Shown piece after piece: positions 59,536-64,000 of a DNA stretch of 64,000 bases. The DNA comes from CAZRQL01 sp964602415 (GTDB taxonomy: Bacteria; Bacteroidota; Bacteroidia; Cytophagales; Flammeovirgaceae): assembly GCA_964602415.1 (NCBI GenBank), contig CAZRQL010000014.1:19470-83469 (forward strand), given 5' to 3'. How positions within the stretch are numbered: position 1 is the first letter of the stretch; each line of letters starts with the position of its first letter. The position numbers and the translations under genes were made by a program. The notes beneath the pieces were generated by a model that saw only the letters and a list, made by a program, of their open reading frames with translations, was not told the DNA's origin and did no database searches.

Positions 59536-61737
59536 ATGGATTTTTTAGAAGGATTGAATGAGCCGCAGCGCGAAGCCGTGCTTCATACCAGAGGGCCTCT
59601 GATGATTATTGCGGGAGCGGGGTCGGGCAAAACCCGTGTGCTTACGATGAAAATAGCTTTTTTGATTGAGCAAGGGGTAGAGGCTTTTAGCATTTTGGCA
59701 CTGACTTTCACCAACAAAGCCGCCAAAGAGATGCGCGAAAGAATAGAAAAAACAGTTGGCCATGAAGCCAAAAACTTGTGGATGGGAACGTTTCACTCCA
59801 TTTTTGCCAAAATCTTGCGCTTTGAAGCCGACAAAATAGGCTACCAAAAAAACTTTACTATCTACGACACAGACGATTCTAAATCGTTGATAAACAGCAT
59901 CATCAAAGAAATGGGGCTTGATGACAAAACCTATAAAGCCAACAGCGTGCTTTCGCGCATCAGCAGCGCAAAAAACAACCTCATCACGGCCAGAATGTAC
60001 AATGCCAACCCCGTAACCTTGGCCGACGACAGTTCGGCAGGCCGACCCAAAATCGGCGAAATTTACAAACAATACCACCAGCGCTGCTTCAACGCCAACG
60101 CCATGGATTTTGACGATTTGCTGCTCAATACAAACATTCTTTTTGCCCAGCACCTCGATGTGCTCAATAAGTACCAGCACAGGTTTCAGTTTTTGATGAT
60201 TGATGAGTTTCAGGATACCAACTTAGCACAATACGCCATTGTCAAAAAACTTGGTGCTGTGCACCAAAACATTACCGTTGTGGGCGACGATGCCCAAAGC
60301 ATATACGCTTTTAGAGGCGCAAACATCGAAAACATACTCAACTTCGAGAAAGATTATCCTGATTTGAAGGTAGTCAGACTTGAGCAAAACTACCGCTCAA
60401 GCCAAAATATCGTCCAAGCCGCCAATTCTATCATACAACACAATAAAAATCAGCTCAAAAAGCAAGTATGGACTTCTAATGAGGGAGGCGCACTCATCTC
60501 GGTAATACGCGCCACCACCGACCAAGACGAAGGCAGGCTTATCGCCAATGCTATTTTTGAGGAAAAAATGCGCAACAGCTTACCCAACAGCAGTTTCGCC
60601 GTGCTGTACCGCACCAACTCGCAGTCGCGTGCCATCGAGGAAGCCTTGCGCCGTCTGTCCATCCCCTACAAAATCATAGGAGGCATGTCCTTCTACCAGC
60701 GCAAAGAAGTCAAAGACCTGATTGCCTACCTCCGGTTTTTGCTCAATCCCGATGACGAACAGGCCTTCAAGCGAATCGTCAATTACCCAAAGCGCGGAAT
60801 CGGCGAGGCTTCGGTAGAAAAAGTCATCGTCTTTGCCCGCGAAAATGGCCTGACCATCTGGCAAACCATCTGCCAAGCCAAAAAGGTATTGGGCGGGCGA
60901 ATTGGTACGGCACTGGAGGATTTTGCTACTTTGATGAAAACCTTTTTGCTGGACATAGAGAAAAAAGATGCCTACCAACTGGCTTCTCAGGTGGCCAGAG
61001 AAAGTCGGATACTGCGAGAACTTCACGAAGACAACACCGTAGAAGGCAAAGTGCGCTACGACAACGTGCAAGAATTATTGAACTCTATCAAAGGGTTTGT
61101 GGATTCGCCCGAACGAGACGATAAGTCATTGGCGGCATTTTTGGAAGAAATCGCACTGGTCAGCACGGCGGACACCGAGACCTCAGCCGATACGGTTACA
61201 TTGATGACCATTCACATGTCCAAAGGGCTTGAGTTCGAGGTGGTTTTGATAGGCGGTATGGAGGAAAATCTTTTTCCTTCGCAGATGATGCTCCAAAGCA
61301 GAGCCGATTTGGAAGAAGAGCGCAGGCTTTTTTATGTGGCCGTAACCCGTGCAAAAGCCAAACTGTACCTTTCTTATGCCCTGCAAAGATACAAATACGG
61401 AAGACTGGAAATGTGCGAACCCAGCCGCTTTCTCAACGAAATTGACAGCCGCTATCTTACCACTGCCAAAATCAATTCGGCTGTCTCGCAGCTCATGCCC
61501 CAAGTACCCCGCTCACCCCAACCCAAAGTAGGGCAAGTAAAGCCAATTGCCGGATTTGAACCCAGTCCCATCAACGAACTGCAAGAGGGGCAAAACATCG
61601 TGCACCCAAAATTTGGCAAGGGAAAAATCATCGCCATAGACGCAACAGGCAGCGAAAAAATGGCCAAAGTCAAATTCGTAGAATTTGGAGAAAAAACGCT
61701 CATGCTTAGCTTTGCCAAATTGATGATAATCGAATAA
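59536..61737 (+). CDS. UvrD/PcrA-family DNA helicase
   Basis: A 733-residue superfamily 1A helicase for DNA repair and clearing of collisions. Motif I AGAGSGKT at residues 26-33, motif Ia LTFTNKAAKEM, motif II LMIDEFQDTN near 222, motif III GDDAQSIYAFRGA, motif IV QNYRSSQNI, motif V MTIHMSKGLEFEVV near 555 and motif VI EERRLFYVAVTRAKAKL near 597. The C-terminal tail ends in a Tudor-like fold (VHPKFGKGKIIAIDATG) that in PcrA binds RNA polymerase. ATG at 59536 is used; a TTG 21 bases earlier lies in the promoter box. Confidence 0.95.
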   Translation: MDFLEGLNEPQREAVLHTRGPLMIIAGAGSGKTRVLTMKIAFLIEQGVEAFSILALTFTNKAAKEMRERIEKTVGHEAKNLWMGTFHSIFAKILRFEADKIGYQKNFTIYDTDDSKSLINSIIKEMGLDDKTYKANSVLSRISSAKNNLITARMYNANPVTLADDSSAGRPKIGEIYKQYHQRCFNANAMDFDDLLLNTNILFAQHLDVLNKYQHRFQFLMIDEFQDTNLAQYAIVKKLGAVHQNITVVGDDAQSIYAFRGANIENILNFEKDYPDLKVVRLEQNYRSSQNIVQAANSIIQHNKNQLKKQVWTSNEGGALISVIRATTDQDEGRLIANAIFEEKMRNSLPNSSFAVLYRTNSQSRAIEEALRRLSIPYKIIGGMSFYQRKEVKDLIAYLRFLLNPDDEQAFKRIVNYPKRGIGEASVEKVIVFARENGLTIWQTICQAKKVLGGRIGTALEDFATLMKTFLLDIEKKDAYQLASQVARESRILRELHEDNTVEGKVRYDNVQELLNSIKGFVDSPERDDKSLAAFLEEIALVSTADTETSADTVTLMTIHMSKGLEFEVVLIGGMEENLFPSQMMLQSRADLEEERRLFYVAVTRAKAKLYLSYALQRYKYGRLEMCEPSRFLNEIDSRYLTTAKINSAVSQLMPQVPRSPQPKVGQVKPIAGFEPSPINELQEGQNIVHPKFGKGKIIAIDATGSEKMAKVKFVEFGEKTLMLSFAKLMIIE

Positions 61738-61769
61738 AAACGGATTCACATTCAACACACACCGCCCAA

Positions 61770-63083
61770 ATGATGAAATTTAATTTAGTGCTGTTTCAAA
61801 TGATGATTGGGGGTGCAGCTTTTGCCCAAACCTACCAAGACATCCTCAAGGGAGACTATGGGAGAGATGAAAAAATCGTATTTGAAGATAAAATTTACGA
61901 CCCCAAAATACGCTCCGTCATGCTCTATGCCGACGAAAACACCGTTGGCAGTTTTCCGGGGAGTGCGCCCGCAGTCGTCAGGCTCAACGACCCCCGCAAA
62001 CTCATCTTGAGCTTTGACGAGTTGGGCGATATGGCACACAACTATTCGGTGAAAATCACCCATTGTAACTTTGACTGGAAGGCCTCTGATTTTTCTTACC
62101 TTGAATACTTGAGCGGATTCAATGACACACAAATCAACAGTTTTGAGTTTTCTGCTTCGACCAAAGTGATGTACACTCATTACCAAGTAGAACTGCCCAA
62201 AGTCAAACTATCGGGCAATTATTTGGCGGAAGTGTTTGACAGGGATGAAAAGAATACCGTTTTGACACGACGTTTTGTGGTATTTGAGCCGGCTACCCGT
62301 GTTTTTACCCAATACAGGATGCCCACAGGGACGCAAGAAGCCCGCCAACTCCAGCAGATTGATGTAGAAATATCCCATCCCGGGATAGATTTTTTCAACC
62401 CAATGGAAAACGTCAAGCTCTTAATCCGCCAAAATTACCGTTGGGACAATGCCATCATCTTAAAGCCGCTTTTTGTCAAAACGGCAGATAAAGTACTGGA
62501 TTACCGCTATTTCGACCTTAGCAATGCCTTTGAGGGCGGCAACGAGTTTAGGGTAGCCGATCTATCTGATTTTGAAAGCAATACAATGGGAGTGGCCGAC
62601 CGTCGTTTGGAAAATACCATCAACACCCTGCACCTGTTTCCCGAGCACCTGTGGGGCAACATGAGCTACTCAGGCCTCATCGAAGACCTCAACGGCAGGT
62701 TTGTACCGAACCGCAGGCGGTACTTGCGTCCCGACACAGAGGCCGACTACACGCAAACGGTGTTCACCTTGCTGGCCGACGAGCCGCTGCCTTCGGATGT
62801 GTATGTACTGGGGGGATTCAACCATTACCAGCCTTCTCAAGAGTGCAAAATGACCTACTTACCCGACAAAAAACACTACACCGCCAACCTTTTGCTCAAA
62901 CAAGGTTATTACAACTACTTTTATGCCACTTTGGAAAAAGGAAAAATAAACACCCGTCAAACAGAAAACAGTTTTGAACTAACTGAAAATGAGTACGATG
63001 TGATTGTTTACTACAAACCTTTCGGAGGCAGAGGCGATAGGGTTGTGGGCTACACCCAGCTAAGGGTTCACCAGCGCAGGTAG
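61770..63083 (+). CDS. Type IX secretion plug-type protein (DUF5103)
   Basis: A 437-residue exported protein with a signal peptide of about 19 residues (GGAAFAQ). The DUF5103 N-terminal domain (about 20-130) has KIRSVMLY and NYSVKITHCNFDWKASDFSYLEYLSGF, and further beta-rich parts contain DVEISHPGIDFFNPMENVKLLIRQN and SDVYVLGGFNHYQPSQECKMTY. In Flavobacterium and relatives the Plug protein of this family closes the SprA translocon of the type IX system. It follows the helicase by 32 bases. No sprA gene is in the window. Confidence 0.85.
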   Translation: MMKFNLVLFQMMIGGAAFAQTYQDILKGDYGRDEKIVFEDKIYDPKIRSVMLYADENTVGSFPGSAPAVVRLNDPRKLILSFDELGDMAHNYSVKITHCNFDWKASDFSYLEYLSGFNDTQINSFEFSASTKVMYTHYQVELPKVKLSGNYLAEVFDRDEKNTVLTRRFVVFEPATRVFTQYRMPTGTQEARQLQQIDVEISHPGIDFFNPMENVKLLIRQNYRWDNAIILKPLFVKTADKVLDYRYFDLSNAFEGGNEFRVADLSDFESNTMGVADRRLENTINTLHLFPEHLWGNMSYSGLIEDLNGRFVPNRRRYLRPDTEADYTQTVFTLLADEPLPSDVYVLGGFNHYQPSQECKMTYLPDKKHYTANLLLKQGYYNYFYATLEKGKINTRQTENSFELTENEYDVIVYYKPFGGRGDRVVGYTQLRVHQRR

Positions 63084-63517
63084 TTTTTTTCAAACTTTCT
63101 GTATTCTTTTAGGCTGTAATACAAGGGTTTGTCAATAATTTTGATGCCTCTTGGCGTTTGGATTTTTCTGACTTTGGGGGCTGCGCGGTGGGTGTGTTTG
63201 TTGCAGCGTGCCAAACGGTCTGCCGTAAGGGCTACTCCTTTGACCAAACCAAATTCGGCGATCAACTCGCGGCTGAACCTCGAACAAGAAACCTCAAAAA
63301 TGCAGTTGGCCGAAAGCTGCGGAGAGGCTACCTTTTGATAAAAAGTAAGCAACAGCTTGGCAGGGTTGAGACTGAGTCGCTGTTTTGGGACGATTGGAGG
63401 CTCTGAGCGGTGGCTTTGCTTCATCAGTTCCAAATCACGGGCAAATGACTGGGGAAAACCTTGCCGATGAACTCCAAAAACCAATACAATTATCAATAAA
63501 ATCAAGACGTTGTTCAT
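63068..63517 (-). CDS. yidD: YidD-like membrane insertion factor with extended ends
   Basis: A 149-residue protein. The YidD core (about residues 55-110) has LLTFYQKVASPQLSANCIFEVSCSRFSRELIAEFGLVKG, with Cys residues at the usual places. Classical YidD is about 70-85 residues; here an N-terminal hydrophobic segment and linker (1-50) and a basic 40-residue tail (KVRKIQTPRGIKIIDKPLYYSLKEYRKFEKNYLRW) are added. The family helps YidC insert proteins. Its end overlaps the plug gene by 16 bases. Confidence 0.82.
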   Translation of the reverse strand: MNNVLILLIIVLVFGVHRQGFPQSFARDLELMKQSHRSEPPIVPKQRLSLNPAKLLLTFYQKVASPQLSANCIFEVSCSRFSRELIAEFGLVKGVALTADRLARCNKHTHRAAPKVRKIQTPRGIKIIDKPLYYSLKEYRKFEKNYLRW

Positions 63518-63683
63518 GAATTTTCAGTTGTTTTAAAACTGACAACAGGGTGGTAACAAAGCAAACCTTACATAGGGTGCGGTAAAACCGGATAAATATA
63601 CGTAGCTATTTAGAAAAGACTCCTTTATTTTGAAAACCGTTTCGATTTGGATGAAAAATAAAACTTAACTTTTTGGGGAGGCT
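63518..63683. other. Intergenic stretch without recognised features
   Basis: 166 bases between the yidD-like start and a frame at the right edge. I see a short near-palindrome around 63527-63543 (CAGTTG, TTTTAAAACTG) and no promoter, RNA gene or terminator of note. Confidence 0.4.
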
Positions 63684-63992
63684 TTATCGTATCAATCGCT
63701 TTAAAAAAGATTTGAATTCTTTAGCCTCTAATTTTTTAACAGTATAAAATTTATCTGTCCCGGTTGTATTGGCCTTAGCTAATGGCAATGAAGTTAAAAA
63801 AATCTGCTCACAGATTAGAAAAAACTCTTTTGATTTACGACTGTACATAGTAAAGCTCTTTTCTATAAACAACGGAAAGGCAAATGAATCAAAATAGTAT
63901 CCAACATCTAAATTATTCTCTTCCTTTAGATTGATATTCCAATTATCGGTATTGCTAAAAAAGTATAGATAAATCGTTATTCCATTTGAACA
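63684..63992 (-). pseudogene. Open frame without a start codon, possible gene remnant
   Basis: On the minus strand a frame is open from just after the stop at 63993-63995 down to the TAA at 63684, 102 codons. The translation looks like real protein (SNTDNWNINLKEENNLDVGYY, EKSFTMYSRKSKEFFLI, KFYTVKKLEAKEFKSFLKRL) but has no ATG or GTG; the only usual start is TTG at 63870-63872, giving 62 residues. The upstream reading on the other frame begins ATGTTC just before the break. Either a frameshift has cut an older gene or the start is unusual. A+T-rich compared with neighbours. Confidence 0.35.
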
Positions 63993-64000
63993 TTAATAAT

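Noticed and set aside
59545..60180. A 211-codon open frame opposite the helicase gene
   Set aside because: Antisense to a clear UvrD/PcrA gene with all helicase motifs; no own start region or domain.

Overview
The window reads as chromosomal DNA of a Bacteroidota bacterium, most likely of the Cytophagales type. The evidence is a type IX secretion plug-type protein (DUF5103), two DUF1573 proteins, 7TMR-DISM and Reg_prop/Y_Y_Y sensor proteins ending in SpoIIE phosphatases, an MntR-fused metal permease, FMN-type glutamate synthase, and promoters of the Bacteroidota form (TTTG or TTG, 18-22 bases, TAnnTTTG) in place of Shine-Dalgarno-led starts. Genes are dense and on both strands. I found no rRNA, tRNA, CRISPR array, insertion sequence or prophage.

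Layout. 1-8.8 kb: tail of an ABC exporter, a flavin amine oxidase, a GH63-like glucosidase, a pspA-ftsL pair, class I aldolase, then mpl and lptC (envelope). 8.9-12.4 kb: an outer-membrane porin-like protein followed by the small and large subunits of a sodium:solute symporter, closed by a strong terminator. 12.4-19.3 kb: DksA-like protein, alkaline phosphatase, membrane proteins, OsmC, zinc phospholipase-type protein, two DUF1573 proteins and an OmpA-family protein. 19.3-26.7 kb: double GNAT, a possible HolD-like protein, a LysM-like/YjjG pair, a CREST-like membrane protein, TerB-like protein, a lipoprotein/DUF4178 pair, TPR protein, L-serine dehydratase beta chain and a lone nuoC. 26.8-38.2 kb: ftsK, FMN glutamate synthase, metal permease-repressor fusion, acyl-CoA carboxylase beta chain, fabH, LRR protein. 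38.3-48.3 kb: clpC, an MltD-type transglycosylase and two divergent SpoIIE-phosphatase sensors. 48.4-53.4 kb: acyl-CoA dehydrogenase, FtsX-type permease with an ExbD-like partner, paaD-like gene, and a PUR-smpB-NlpC/P60 run. 53.4-55.1 kb: an A+T-rich two-gene cassette (ABC-type AAA ATPase plus a small protein with a PD-(D/E)XK-like motif), the best candidate for an accessory, possibly defensive, system. 55.2-64 kb: cinA, a PAS-MlaD-ribF run, a UvrD/PcrA helicase, the plug protein, a YidD-like protein, and a frame without a start codon at the right edge.

Most genes are core metabolism or envelope maintenance. Several usual operon members stand alone here (nuoC, ftsL, paaD, the metal permease, accD/pccB type), so their partners must lie elsewhere. 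Several genes carry the TAnnTTTG box only 4-6 bases before the ATG, which predicts leaderless or near-leaderless transcripts.
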